A stretch of 48,433 bases of DNA from an uncultured Acidimicrobiales bacterium (GTDB lineage: Bacteria; Actinomycetota; Acidimicrobiia; Acidimicrobiales; SHLQ01). The DNA lies in NCBI GenBank assembly GCA_938015295.1, contig CALLQB010000013.1, positions 1 to 48,433 of the forward strand, given 5' to 3'. The position numbers and the translations under genes were made by a program. Of this stretch, positions 26,351-34,688 are shown piece by piece. Position 1 is the first letter of the stretch. Every line of letters begins with the position of its first letter. Under the pieces are notes generated by a model. It was not told where the DNA came from. It did not search any database and saw only the letters and a list, made by a program, of their open reading frames with translations.

Positions 26351-26408
26351 TCTTCAGCACTTCGCATTCTCTACCACCCACGCATTCACACCATCACAAA
26401 GGAACTTT

Positions 26409-27173
26409 ATGGATCTCGGACTTAGCGGCAAGAAGGTCATCATCACCGGCGGAAGCCGGGGAATTGGCCGAGCCATCACCGAAACGCTTCTCGACGAGGG
26501 CGCAACGGTCTCGATCTCGGCGCGTGGCCAGGAGGGCCTCGACGCTGCCATCGCCGAGCTTTCGAGCCGAGGCGACGTGCACGGCTCGGTCGTCGACGCG
26601 GCCGACGGCGAAGCGCTTACCGCATGGGTCGCCTCCGCTGCTGATGCGATGGGCGGGCTCGATATCGTGATCTCGAACGCCAGTGGCGGTGGCGCGGGCA
26701 AGACCACAGCTGAGGCATTTCAGCAGACCCTTGACGTCGACATCATGGGTCTCGTGCACATGGTCGATGCTGCGCTCCCCCACCTTGAGGCTTCCGACGG
26801 TGCGGCGATCTTGGCGATCTCCACCACCGCCGCTCTCGAGCACTTCGGCAACGGCATGGGCAGCTATCACGTCCTCAAAGCTGGCCTCATCAACCTGGTA
26901 GCCGGCTACTCGCAGTCGCTTGGCGACAAGGGCATCCGCGCCAACGTTGTCTCGCCAGGCCCGATCTGGGTCGATGGCGGCGGGTGGAGCAAGATCAAAG
27001 ACGCTGTGCCCGACATGTACAACGACGCCATCAAGACCCATCCGTCGGGTCGGCTCGGCAGCACCGACGAGGTAGCAAACGCTGTCGCCTTCCTGGTGAG
27101 CCCAGCAGCCTCGTGGGTAACCGGCGAAAACCTCGTAGTAGACGGCGGCTACACCAAACGAGTCGCCTTCTAA
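26409..27173 (+). CDS. Short-chain dehydrogenase/reductase (SDR)
   Basis: This 254-residue protein starts MDLGLSGKKVIITGGSRGIG and has the cofactor loop, an NAS in place of the usual NNAG (VISNASGGG), a Ser in AISTTAA and YHVLKAG with the Tyr-x3-Lys pair. The end VDGGYTKRVAF is typical. Arg after beta-2 (SARGQ) leans toward NADP(H). AAAGGA precedes the ATG at 26409; an upstream in-frame start at 26280 crosses the operator and is rejected. It is divergent from the molybdenum hydroxylase operon and probably co-regulated with it. Confidence 0.91.
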   Translation: MDLGLSGKKVIITGGSRGIGRAITETLLDEGATVSISARGQEGLDAAIAELSSRGDVHGSVVDAADGEALTAWVASAADAMGGLDIVISNASGGGAGKTTAEAFQQTLDVDIMGLVHMVDAALPHLEASDGAAILAISTTAALEHFGNGMGSYHVLKAGLINLVAGYSQSLGDKGIRANVVSPGPIWVDGGGWSKIKDAVPDMYNDAIKTHPSGRLGSTDEVANAVAFLVSPAASWVTGENLVVDGGYTKRVAF

Positions 27174-27179
27174 CTCAAA

Positions 27180-27255
27180 GGGGTCAGGCACTTTTGGGGT
27201 CAGGTACTTACGGTGCCTGACCCCATTGCCTGAGACCCCATTGCCTGACCTAATT
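27180..27255. repeat. Dispersed GGGGTCAGGCAC hairpin, composite copy 2
   Basis: This tract holds several broken arms: GGGGTCAGGCACTTTT, then GGGGTCAGGTACTTAC facing GGTGCCTGACCCC, then two partial TTGCCTGA(G)ACC units. It begins six bases after the SDR stop. It looks like a nested or rearranged set and can still fold as a strong hairpin, so it could end the SDR transcript. Confidence 0.75.
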
Positions 27256-27281
27256 GTTGTTTTGGGTGGTTTACTGGTGGC

Positions 27282-27632
27282 ATGGACAATGCGGCGAAGC
27301 CAGATGCAACCCAGGAGCTGTTTCGGTCTCTCAACCGTTATGTGAAGCCACTGGTCAAGGCTGGCTTGGGCTCGCCCCTGCCAGTCGGGCTTGGTGCCGT
27401 CGTACTTGAAACGACAGGCCGAAAGAGCGGTCTCGCACGCGAGGTGCCAGTGCTGGGTGTTCGGCTCGGCGACCGGGTGGTCGTGTCGACCGTCCGTAGC
27501 GATTCGCAGTGGATCAAGAACCTTGAAGCCGACGACGATGCTGGCGTCTGGTTCTGTGGCCGCCGCCGCGATGCCAAAGCCACCGTCATGCGAGGCCCTC
27601 TCAACCTCGTAAGCCTAAGAACCAAGAAATAG
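27282..27632 (+). CDS. Nitroreductase/quinone reductase-type F420 split-barrel protein, probably truncated
   Basis: The 116 residues show the Ddn-like deazaflavin split-barrel start: [19 protein letters not shown], then [32 protein letters not shown]. Relatives usually continue for another 15-40 residues; here the protein ends in [13 protein letters not shown] and the TAG stop is the first part of the dispersed hairpin repeat. Truncation by the repeat is therefore likely. The intact family reduces quinones or enones with F420H2. Whether this version still folds is uncertain. The start follows TTTACT by six bases, a weak leaderless match. Confidence 0.7.
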   Translation: MDNAAKPDATQELFRSLNRYVKPLVKAGLGSPLPVGLGAVVLETTGRKSGLAREVPVLGVRLGDRVVVSTVRSDSQWIKNLEADDDAGVWFCGRRRDAKATVMRGPLNLVSLRTKK

Positions 27633-27680
27633 GGGTCAGGCACCTAAAGTGCCTGACCCCATAAGTGCCTGACCCCTATT
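27629..27680. repeat. Dispersed GGGGTCAGGCAC hairpin, copy 3 with extra arm
   Basis: ATAGGGGTCAGGCAC (27629-27643), loop, GTGCCTGACCCC (27649-27660), then a second right arm to 27680. It separates two convergent genes and contains the stop codons of both: TAG at 27630-27632 on the plus strand and TAG at 27678-27676 on the minus strand. It probably acts as a bidirectional terminator. Confidence 0.85.
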
Positions 27681-28500
27681 TGAGCGATGGGGGTTCGTTG
27701 CGTTCGGGGTAACCGTCTGCGGGAAGGGCCGAGATTGGCCCTTGGAGCGCGTGGCCGCCGTCGACGTAAAGGATTTCGCCAGTGACGTACGCCGAGGCTG
27801 GCGAGGCCAGAAACACCACCGAGTTGGCGATATCTTCGGGACGGCCCGGGTATGGCAACGGCACGCCCGACATGTCCTGGCCTACCTCTTCGTCGTAGGT
27901 AGCTTCCCACCCGTCGGTGTGGAATGCCCCTGGCGCGACGCAGTTGATGCGGACCTTCGGTCCCCATTCGTACGCGAGCGTTCGGGAAAGTTCGAGAACT
28001 CCCGCACGTGCAGCACCGGTGTGGGCGATGCCGGGCATGCCACGTCCGACGATCGCGATGATCTGGCAGATTGTGCCGCCACTACCCGACAGCATCTGGT
28101 TACCGAACACCTGGGTCATGTTCCACGTGCCGTTGAGGTTGAGGTCGATGACCGACCGCCAACCGTTCGGACTGTAGTCGCGTGCCTTTTGCGGAAACTG
28201 ACCGCCAGCATTGTTGATAAGCATGTCGACTTCTTCATGCCGGCCGGCAAGGGCTTCGACCGTTTCAAGGTTCCGGATGTCGACAAGATCGAAGGTGACC
28301 TTGCCGCCGGTAGCGGCCGCAATCTCTTCGGCAGCCGGGGCCAAAACATCTTCACGCCGAGCGGCGATAACCACGTCGGCGCCGGCGGCCGAAAGACCCA
28401 TCGCGATGGCTTTGCCGAGGCCAGTTCCTCCGCCGGTTACCAACGCGGTGCGCCCCTTCAGCAGGTCAGAAGCAAACGGCGACGACAGACGTTCACTCAC
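27676..28500 (-). CDS. SDR of the peroxisomal trans-2-enoyl-CoA reductase (PECR) type
   Basis: The 274-residue SDR has TGGGTGLGKAIA and NNAGGQFPQKARDYSPNGW. In place of the classical Tyr-x3-Lys it has HTGAARAGVLELSRTLAYEW. The GGQF block and the H-x-GAARAG motif are typical of PECR/2,4-dienoyl-CoA reductase-like SDRs, which reduce enoyl-CoA double bonds rather than ketones. Arg residues after beta-2 (AARRED) predict NADPH. It starts with GTG overlapping the kinase stop as GTGA. The TAG stop is supplied by the dispersed repeat. Confidence 0.88.
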   Translation of the reverse strand: MSERLSSPFASDLLKGRTALVTGGGTGLGKAIAMGLSAAGADVVIAARREDVLAPAAEEIAAATGGKVTFDLVDIRNLETVEALAGRHEEVDMLINNAGGQFPQKARDYSPNGWRSVIDLNLNGTWNMTQVFGNQMLSGSGGTICQIIAIVGRGMPGIAHTGAARAGVLELSRTLAYEWGPKVRINCVAPGAFHTDGWEATYDEEVGQDMSGVPLPYPGRPEDIANSVVFLASPASAYVTGEILYVDGGHALQGPISALPADGYPERNEPPSLK

Positions 28501-29582
28501 AGCAATTCCAACAATTCGCCAGCGTTGTTGTCGGCCGCGGCCGCGAAGGACCGGGTGACAAAGGCGTTGAGCAACGTGCGGCCTCGTTCATTCCCAGGGT
28601 CGAGGTTCGCCACGGCGAGCTGCGCCCACGCTTGTTGCAACAGGCAGAACCGGAAGTCGCGGTGGCACTGCTCGTAGTCGTAGCCGGTCACTCCATTTGC
28701 TACCAACGACTCGTGGTAATGCTTCACCACATCGTCCTGCCACGCCCGCCGGTTCTCGGTGGTCACCGACATTCCAAGGAAATTTGAGATGTCGTACGTG
28801 CCCACATGTCGTGTGAGGAGCTGAAAGTCGAGCATCGTCACCACATCGTCGCCCGCCGAACCGCCAAACAAATAGTTCTCGGCCCGACAATCGGTGTGCG
28901 CAATCGTCACGGGGCTCGATTCGGCCCACCAGTCGAGCATGGCGGGATAGAGCGGGGTTACACGTTCGCACCAGCCCAGCACCTCTGCATCAACCTTGTC
29001 GCCCCAGTTCTCGACGAAGGCGTCCCAATTGGCTTCGCCCAAAGCCTGCGCCCCTTTGTACATATCGTTGTTCATCGGAGGCAGCCATTCGATAGAGCGG
29101 ACTCGCTCGTTGTTCCAAAGCGGCGCCTGAAGTGCTGCGACCGTTTCCGCAACCTTGAGTGCGTCCTCGCGGCTCGCTCCTTCGATCTGGTCGATCATCC
29201 GGGCGCCGACTACCTCTTCGATGAGCAGCACAAATGGCGCTCCACCTTCGGCCATGTCCGCAACATAGGCATGCGGCACCCGCACGCCTTCGAGCGAGTC
29301 CGCGAGCTCGTTGTAGAAACTGACCTCGCGAACGTAGAAGCCCATCATCTGGCACAGCATGATGTTTTCGGGAAACACCGACTGACACTTGGCGATCATC
29401 GTTGCTGGGCCTGTCTCGCCGTCGGCATAGGTGAGCGTGAGGCGCGCCACTTCGCCCAGAATGCCGACGCCGACCCCAATTTCTTTCGCGTCGATCGCGG
29501 CAACCGTGCCAACCCGCGGGTCGTGGGCAAGTCGCTCGTTAAGCCACCCGACGGTGATGTCTGCTACCTGTGCTGGAACCAT
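28497..29582 (-). CDS. APH/ecdysteroid-kinase-like small-molecule kinase
   Basis: A 361-residue protein-kinase-like fold. The catalytic loop HTDCRAENYLF gives the base Asp and metal-binding Asn, and MLDFQLL holds the DFG-equivalent Asp. The N-terminal lobe includes GVGVGILGEVARLTLTYA (nucleotide loop) and a Lys in MIAKCQS. It resembles the EcKinase/CHK branch, not antibiotic kinases. Related APH enzymes phosphorylate hydroxyacyl-CoAs in catabolism (LvaA, ACAD10/11), which is a reasonable model here. AGGGGAG before the ATG at 29582 fixes the start. It is coupled to the PECR-like SDR downstream. Confidence 0.85.
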   Translation of the reverse strand: MVPAQVADITVGWLNERLAHDPRVGTVAAIDAKEIGVGVGILGEVARLTLTYADGETGPATMIAKCQSVFPENIMLCQMMGFYVREVSFYNELADSLEGVRVPHAYVADMAEGGAPFVLLIEEVVGARMIDQIEGASREDALKVAETVAALQAPLWNNERVRSIEWLPPMNNDMYKGAQALGEANWDAFVENWGDKVDAEVLGWCERVTPLYPAMLDWWAESSPVTIAHTDCRAENYLFGGSAGDDVVTMLDFQLLTRHVGTYDISNFLGMSVTTENRRAWQDDVVKHYHESLVANGVTGYDYEQCHRDFRFCLLQQAWAQLAVANLDPGNERGRTLLNAFVTRSFAAAADNNAGELLELL

Positions 29583-29607
29583 TGAATCTCCCCTGAATTC
29601 GTCGCTT

Positions 29608-29624
29608 CCGGCCAGAAAGGCCGG
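29608..29624. other. Short hairpin in the kinase leader
   Basis: CCGGCC, loop AGAAA, GGCCGG, just upstream of the kinase Shine-Dalgarno. The 187-bp gap between kinase and MFS genes holds this and the TAGGGT element, and no dyad operator. Confidence 0.3.
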
Positions 29625-29739
29625 GAGGTGACAGTGTCGCATATCGAGAGCCATGGTTATCCATCTCACCGGTGATCGAAGAACCATGCGTTGACGGGCG
29701 CTTTGCCCGCCTGGGATACAGACCGGGATACAGACAACG

Positions 29740-29745
29740 TAGGGT
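29740..29745 (+). promoter_or_regulatory. Leaderless -10 element before the MFS gene
   Basis: TAGGGT, seven bases, then ATG at 29753. That ATG opens a nine-codon frame (MSMSDWCRN) ending at 29782, which overlaps the MFS GTG at 29770 in another frame. Confidence 0.35.
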
Positions 29746-29752
29746 CGGCGTC

Positions 29753-29782
29753 ATGAGCATGTCGGACTGGTGCAGAAACTGA
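29753..29782 (+). CDS. Possible leaderless upstream peptide
   Basis: A nine-codon frame, MSMSDWCRN, then TGA. It starts seven bases after TAGGGT and overlaps the start of the MFS gene by 13 bases. If translated it would couple ribosomes to the MFS GTG, which lacks a Shine-Dalgarno. Such leaderless leader peptides are known in actinobacteria. It could equally be chance. Confidence 0.25.
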   Translation: MSMSDWCRN

Positions 29783-31014
29783 CTTCATCAGCAACCGGCC
29801 GCGCTCCTCAGCGCGTTGGACCCAACGAACTGATTTTTCTGATCGCCGCGATTATGGCGCTGCTTGGCCTCGCAATCGACATGATGTTGCCGGCCTTCAG
29901 CGACATGCGCGTGGCCTTTGGCCTCGAGCCAAACTCCACCGAAATATCGCGCGTCATCACGGTGTTCTTCCTTGGCCTTTCCGTCGCGCAACTGGCGTGG
30001 GGACCGGTCACCGACCGGTTCGGTCGGCGGCCGGTGCTGGTCGCCGGGATGACGATCTACGCGATTGGGGCGTTGGGTTCGGCCCTGTCGCCTTCGCTTG
30101 GATGGATTCTGTTCTTTCGGTTCATCTGGGGTATCGGCGCCGCCGCCTCACGGGTTATGGCCACAGCGGTCATCCGCGATAGCTACCAGGGGCCAGCGTT
30201 AGCCCGAGCGATGTCGATCACCACGGCGGTCTTCCTTCTCGTTCCGATCATGGCCCCGAGCATCGGCACGGTGATCATCACACTGTTCAACTGGCGGGCC
30301 GTATTTTGGTTCTGTCTTGCGTTCGTCGCCCTGATGTCGGTGTGGTCGGCCCGGCTCACCGAAACTCTGGCCCCCGAGCACGTCAAACCCTTGCACTGGC
30401 GCTCGATCACGGGCAACTACGCCGAGATCCTGCGAACCCGCGTCTCGATGCTCTACACGCTCGCCACGGTGTTTGTGCAGGGCACCATGCTGTCGTGGCT
30501 GGCCAGCTCGGAGCTGCTCATCAGCAACACGTTCGATCGCAAGGCCCAGTTTCCCTTTATCTTCGGAGCGGTCGCCTTTCTTCTCGCCTTAGCTGTGTTG
30601 CTAAATGCCTTCGTGGTCGGACGAGTCGGCGTGCTGCGGGTTCTTCAGGTCACCTTCATCGCCGACATAGCGGCCGCGACAGCCGCTGTCGTCCTCGCGC
30701 TAGCGACTGACGGACGGCCCGATTTCTGGCACTTCATGCCGTTGCTCGCCTTTTCGCTGAGCTGCCACATGGTGGTGAACCCAAACCTCGCATCGCTGGC
30801 ACTCGAGCCTTTGGGTCATGTAGCTGGGTCGGCCTCGTCGGTCAGCGGAGCGGCTCGCACCGCAGGCGGCGCGGTGCTTGGAGCAATCGTCGACAGTCAG
30901 ATGAGCGGAGGCACGGTGACCCCGCTAGCTATCGCGTTTCTCGTCGGAGCGACGCTTGCTGGGCTCACAACCTATGTCGCGGCACGCGAACCAACGCTGC
31001 CTCTGAGGGGCTAG
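29770..31014 (+). CDS. MFS multidrug exporter, Bcr/CflA-like
   Basis: The 414-residue transporter has 12 predicted membrane helices. The loop 2-3 motif is GPVTDRFGRRPVLVAG and the motif-C-like segment after it includes PIMAPSIGTVI, both typical of the DHA1 drug:proton antiporter branch (Bcr/CflA). The opening DMMLPAFSDM matches motif D1 of the group. It would export a small amphipathic compound. The start is GTG at 29770. It shares a CTAG with the next gene, so both stops (TAG on each strand) use the same four bases at 31011-31014. Confidence 0.88.
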   Translation: MQKLTSSATGRAPQRVGPNELIFLIAAIMALLGLAIDMMLPAFSDMRVAFGLEPNSTEISRVITVFFLGLSVAQLAWGPVTDRFGRRPVLVAGMTIYAIGALGSALSPSLGWILFFRFIWGIGAAASRVMATAVIRDSYQGPALARAMSITTAVFLLVPIMAPSIGTVIITLFNWRAVFWFCLAFVALMSVWSARLTETLAPEHVKPLHWRSITGNYAEILRTRVSMLYTLATVFVQGTMLSWLASSELLISNTFDRKAQFPFIFGAVAFLLALAVLLNAFVVGRVGVLRVLQVTFIADIAAATAAVVLALATDGRPDFWHFMPLLAFSLSCHMVVNPNLASLALEPLGHVAGSASSVSGAARTAGGAVLGAIVDSQMSGGTVTPLAIAFLVGATLAGLTTYVAAREPTLPLRG

Positions 31015-31541
31015 GTCAGCCCCTCAGCTTCGAGTTCGGCGCGGCGCACGTCTGAAATCGCGTCGGGTGAGCGCTCCCACATCTTCATGCTGTCGAAGGT
31101 GAGTTTGTAGTGCGGTGTCACCTCGATGATCACGCGGTCAGGTGAGTCGAGGTGTTCTTGGAATGACGCACGAGCCACCTCGTTGTCGGGGCGAATTTTG
31201 GCGCAGAACTCTGGATAGAACCAGTCTTTGACCTCTTGGCTCTGATGAAGAATCGCGTTGCCTTTGTACGACGCCGTCAGGCCACCGCGCATACTGCTGC
31301 CGACACTGGTAACGGCGATCGCTACGCGAGGATCGCGCTTGATTGCGAAGATGCGAGCCCGTTTTTCGGCCGCAGTAAGCCAGAATGTGCCGTCCTTTTC
31401 GAGAAACGACATAACCACACCGAAGGGTTCACCAGCCTTCGTCGTCCACATGAACACGCATTCTTTTTGTGCCGCTAGCAGTGCCGCTTCAGTGTCGTCA
31501 TCCATCGTGCAGCCGGTCAGGTCTTCGTAGCTCTCGCCCAT
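31011..31541 (-). CDS. PNPOx-like split-barrel flavin/F420-binding protein
   Basis: The 176-residue protein contains the pyridoxamine-phosphate-oxidase-like barrel: AAQKECVFMWTTKAGEPFGVVMSF, then DGTFWLTAAEKRARIFAIKRDPRVAIAV, a typical cofactor-phosphate-binding segment. The C-terminal VIIEVTPHYKLTFDS completes the barrel. Such proteins reduce or oxidise small molecules with FMN or F420; no substrate is evident. AAAGGA precedes the ATG at 31541; an ATG at 31565 lies inside the 13-bp repeat tract. It converges with and shares its stop bases with the MFS gene. Confidence 0.83.
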   Translation of the reverse strand: MGESYEDLTGCTMDDDTEAALLAAQKECVFMWTTKAGEPFGVVMSFLEKDGTFWLTAAEKRARIFAIKRDPRVAIAVTSVGSSMRGGLTASYKGNAILHQSQEVKDWFYPEFCAKIRPDNEVARASFQEHLDSPDRVIIEVTPHYKLTFDSMKMWERSPDAISDVRRAELEAEGLT

Positions 31542-31558
31542 GTTGGTGTCCTTTTTCG

Positions 31559-31610
31559 CCAGCATTTGTCGCTAGCATTTGTCGCCAGCACTTGTCGCCA
31601 GCACTTGTCA
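31559..31610. repeat. Four tandem copies of a 13-bp repeat
   Basis: CCAGCATTTGTCG, CTAGCATTTGTCG, CCAGCACTTGTCG and CCAGCACTTGTCA, directly abutting, in the gap between the divergent PNPOx-like and SDR genes. The 13-bp period is slightly over one helical turn. It could be a multi-copy regulator site or slippage-prone filler. Confidence 0.8.
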
Positions 31611-31705
31611 CCACCATGGGTCGCCGGTCGACAGGCAGGCAACTTTCGACGTGAACCAGCTGAACGTGTCAGAGTCAAAGCTGTTCACGAAACAGGGAGA
31701 CAACA

Positions 31706-32497
31706 GTGGGAATTCTTGACGAGTTCGGACTCGGCGGCATGCGAGCGGTGGTAACCGGTGGCGGCAAAGGTATCGGCCGCGGCATTGCCCTGTGCCTCGC
31801 CGAGGCCGGCGCAGATGTGATGGTCAGCGCGAGATCGAGCAACGAGATCGAAGCTGTCGCCGCCGAGATTTCAGCCCTCGGCCGCCGCGGCTTTGCCCAT
31901 GCGACCGATGTGACTGGTCACGGCGAACTCGAAGCGCTTGGCGCTGCAGCGGCCGCGCAGATGGGTGGCGTTGACCTGTGGGTCAATAACGCCGGCGGCC
32001 TTCCCGATGCAACGCCGCGTTACCTCACACGAACGCCCGAAGACCGATGGGATGCGCAGATCAACCTCAACCTCAAGGCGGTTTGGCAGGGCTGTGTCGT
32101 TGCCGCCGAGCACATCAATGCATCCGAACGCGCCGATGGGGCAACGGGCTCGATAATCAACATTTCGTCGGAAAGCTCAAAGGGACCGCAGGTAAAGAAT
32201 GGCCCGTACGGCGCTTCCAAGGCTGCCGTCAACTCGCTCACCGCCACCCTCTCTGTCGAGCTCGCACCGCAGGTTCGGGTCAATGCTGTTTCGCCCGGCC
32301 CGGTGCTCACCGACAACTTCATCGAGAGCACCGGTTACGAGGGCGAACGAAAGGACATGATCGACAAGCAGATGAAGATCCCGCTTCGTCGCATCGGCAA
32401 CGACCGCGACATTGCCGCCGCCGTGGTCTTTCTTGCATCCCCTGCAGCCAACTGGATCACCGGCCAGGTCGTCAGCGTCAACGGCGGTAGGGCGTAA
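31706..32497 (+). CDS. Short-chain dehydrogenase/reductase (SDR)
   Basis: The 263-residue classical SDR has TGGGKGIGRGIA, NNAGG, catalytic Ser in NISSESS, YGASKAAVNSL and the standard VSVNGGRA end. Serine/Arg after beta-2 (SARSSNE) suggests NADP(H). The start is GTG at 31706 following GGGAGA. It lies upstream of another SDR in convergent orientation, 11 bp apart. It is likely a hydroxysteroid- or hydroxyacyl-type dehydrogenase; the substrate is unknown. Confidence 0.91.
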   Translation: MGILDEFGLGGMRAVVTGGGKGIGRGIALCLAEAGADVMVSARSSNEIEAVAAEISALGRRGFAHATDVTGHGELEALGAAAAAQMGGVDLWVNNAGGLPDATPRYLTRTPEDRWDAQINLNLKAVWQGCVVAAEHINASERADGATGSIINISSESSKGPQVKNGPYGASKAAVNSLTATLSVELAPQVRVNAVSPGPVLTDNFIESTGYEGERKDMIDKQMKIPLRRIGNDRDIAAAVVFLASPAANWITGQVVSVNGGRA

Positions 32498-32508
32498 CGC
32501 TCGAACTG

Positions 32509-33318
32509 CTACCGCTTTACACGTGGCATGACCGGGTTGCCTTTCGCGACCCGGTCTGTTGCGTTTTTCAGCGCCTGTTCGCCGTAGTGCTCGTGCGGCA
32601 AAATCCAGAACTGATCGGCCTTCACAGCATCGAGCACGATCCCGGCAACGTCGGCGGTGCTCAGAACCTCTTCGTAGGTTTCAAAGGTTTCGCCGGTGAC
32701 GGCAGCAGGATCGACGCCTGGCCGGTTTCGGTGGCTTGAGTTGATGTTGGTGTCGACGACACCCGGACACAACACCGACACACCAAGTGGGGTGTGGGCG
32801 AACTCGTGAAACATCGATTGCGACATGCCGACCACTGCGTGTTTGGCGGCCACATAGGATGAGATGCCGGGGAAGCCGAGTAGCCCCGCGGTGGACGCTG
32901 TGTTCACCACGTGGCCATCTTCGCCGGCGTCGAGCATACGCGGCACAAACGAGTGCACGCCGTGTACGACACCCCACAGGTCGACGTCGATGACCCATTT
33001 CCAGTCGTCGAGCGACCCCCACGAATCGTGTCGTTCGACAACGCCGGCGTTGTTGCACACAAGGTGTGCGCCGCCAAAGGTCGAGTAGGTGGCGTCTGCG
33101 AAGGCGTCGACCGCTTCAGCAGAGGTCACGTCGACCACGAAGGTGCCGACGTCGTGACCGGCCGCCGTCAACTCAGCAGATGCCGAAGCGAGCGCTTTCT
33201 CTTCGATGTCGCCGAGCATGAGTTTCATGCCCGCTGTACCGAACGCATGGGCGAAGCCCAGGCCGATGCCGCTGGCCCCTCCAGTGATTACTGCGACCTT
33301 GCCGTCAACGTGTTGCAT
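32509..33318 (-). CDS. Short-chain dehydrogenase/reductase (SDR)
   Basis: The 269-residue SDR starts MQHVDGKVAVITGGASGIG and shows NNAG, catalytic Ser in NTASTAG, and YVAAKHAVVG. Asp in MLGDIEE predicts NAD use. The C-terminal 60 residues are longer than in most classical SDRs and end PVMPRVKR, a tail seen in SDRs that accept bulky lipids. AAGGAG lies about ten bases before the ATG at 33318; a longer in-frame start is not supported. It follows the P450 at 33362 on the same strand with a 43-bp gap, so P450 hydroxylation and oxidation may be linked. Confidence 0.9.
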   Translation of the reverse strand: MQHVDGKVAVITGGASGIGLGFAHAFGTAGMKLMLGDIEEKALASASAELTAAGHDVGTFVVDVTSAEAVDAFADATYSTFGGAHLVCNNAGVVERHDSWGSLDDWKWVIDVDLWGVVHGVHSFVPRMLDAGEDGHVVNTASTAGLLGFPGISSYVAAKHAVVGMSQSMFHEFAHTPLGVSVLCPGVVDTNINSSHRNRPGVDPAAVTGETFETYEEVLSTADVAGIVLDAVKADQFWILPHEHYGEQALKNATDRVAKGNPVMPRVKR

Positions 33319-33361
33319 GCCTGCTGAGCTCCTTGAAGTGGTGAAGTGAAGTGGCCGAGCG

Positions 33362-34648
33362 TTAGCTGGCTGGAGTGAAACCAATGTTGAGATGGTTGAG
33401 GGCTCGAAGGTGGTAGTTGGGGGCGATTGAGAAATCGTTCTCGCCCTCGATAAACCACAGCTCATCGAAGCGCCTGGCAACGGCGTCGAAGGAGTACTGC
33501 AGTTCACGGCGGGCTAGCGGAGCTCCAAGACAATGATGGATACCGAATCCGAACGACAAGTGGTTGCGCGCATCCTCGCGATCGAGGTCGAACTCGGCGG
33601 GCCGATCGAACTCTCGTTCATCACGATTCGCTGCTGCATAGGCAATGCTCACGAACGAGCCTTCAGGGATCTTCACGCCATGCAGTTCGACGTCCTCAGA
33701 CGTCATGCGCACCAGTCGTTGCACCGGGCTCTCGACCCGCAGCACTTCTTCGACCATCACCGGAACGTATTTGTCCGGGTCGGCTTTGAGTTTCTCCCAT
33801 TGCGCAGGATTCTCGATGAGCAAACGAACCCCAGCCGAGATTGCATTGGTCGAGGTTTCGGAGCCGCCGACAAAGGTGTCGGCCATCATTTCGGCGTGGA
33901 GTTCTTCGTCGGTGAGCTTCCGCCCCCATTCGGGAACCTCGTTGTTCACCAAATCAGACAACAACGAGTCGTCGGGCTCAGCGCGCAGCCTTTCAAAGAT
34001 GGGCTGGAAGTAGTGCTGGGCCTCGATCTCCATTTCGGTCGACCAAATGGCCTCTTCTTCGGTTTGCATCAAACCAAGGCGTTGCACCCAGGCATCGGTC
34101 CAGCCCTTGATGCGCCAGATGTCTTCTTCGTTGGCGCCCATCTGCACGCCGATCATGATGAGCGGTAGCGGCACGGCAAATTGTTTCACCCAATCGCACC
34201 GGCCGTCGCCGATAAAGTCGTCGATCAGGCGGTGCGCTAGGGCATCGAGGTCGGGTTCGAGTGCCGAGATTTTCTTCGGCCGAAACGCATGGTTGAACAT
34301 GCCGCGCATTTCTTTATGGTTGGGATCGTCGCGACCCGCCAGCGTGGGTGCCGGCACCCAACCCTTTTCCTCATAGAGGTCGATCATTTTCTGGGTGCGA
34401 CGTCCCTGACGGGTCTTGGGTCGAGCGTTACGAAATCGTTCGGTGTCGCGAAGAATCATCTTCACATCGTCGTAGCGGCTGACGATGAACATCGTTGTTC
34501 GCTTGTCGTACCAGACCGGCGCTTCGTCGCGCATGGCCGTGTACGCCGGATACGGGCAGTCGTTGATCTCCGGTTGAAAGAAGTCGATCGCGTCGACCGG
34601 ACAACCGACGTCGATACCTTCTGGCGAAACCTCGTGAACATAACCCAT
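33362..34648 (-). CDS. Cytochrome P450
   Basis: A 428-residue P450 with I-helix GGSETSTNA, ExxR in EEVLRVESP, and haem loop FGFGIHHCLG (Cys373). The N-terminal WVPAPTLAGRDDPNHKEMRGMF segment with its DDPNH is the usual HR-type motif. It would hydroxylate a hydrophobic substrate with electrons from an unlinked ferredoxin. AGGGGG lies before the ATG at 34648. It is in line with the SDR downstream and the kinase and P450 upstream. A weaker operator-like sequence lies about 40 bp ahead of its start. Confidence 0.93.
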   Translation of the reverse strand: MGYVHEVSPEGIDVGCPVDAIDFFQPEINDCPYPAYTAMRDEAPVWYDKRTTMFIVSRYDDVKMILRDTERFRNARPKTRQGRRTQKMIDLYEEKGWVPAPTLAGRDDPNHKEMRGMFNHAFRPKKISALEPDLDALAHRLIDDFIGDGRCDWVKQFAVPLPLIMIGVQMGANEEDIWRIKGWTDAWVQRLGLMQTEEEAIWSTEMEIEAQHYFQPIFERLRAEPDDSLLSDLVNNEVPEWGRKLTDEELHAEMMADTFVGGSETSTNAISAGVRLLIENPAQWEKLKADPDKYVPVMVEEVLRVESPVQRLVRMTSEDVELHGVKIPEGSFVSIAYAAANRDEREFDRPAEFDLDREDARNHLSFGFGIHHCLGAPLARRELQYSFDAVARRFDELWFIEGENDFSIAPNYHLRALNHLNIGFTPAS

Positions 34649-34688
34649 TGCTGATCCCCCTCAGGTGTGACCGGCCGACCCGAAGGCC

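Noticed and set aside
27180..27680. CRISPR array or integron
   Set aside because: The copies are palindromes of unequal spacing with a gene between them; there are no regular spacers, cas genes or integrase.
28497..29582. Aminoglycoside resistance kinase
   Set aside because: The protein is of the ecdysteroid-kinase-like branch and sits in a catabolic cluster; sequence gives no support for antibiotic substrates.
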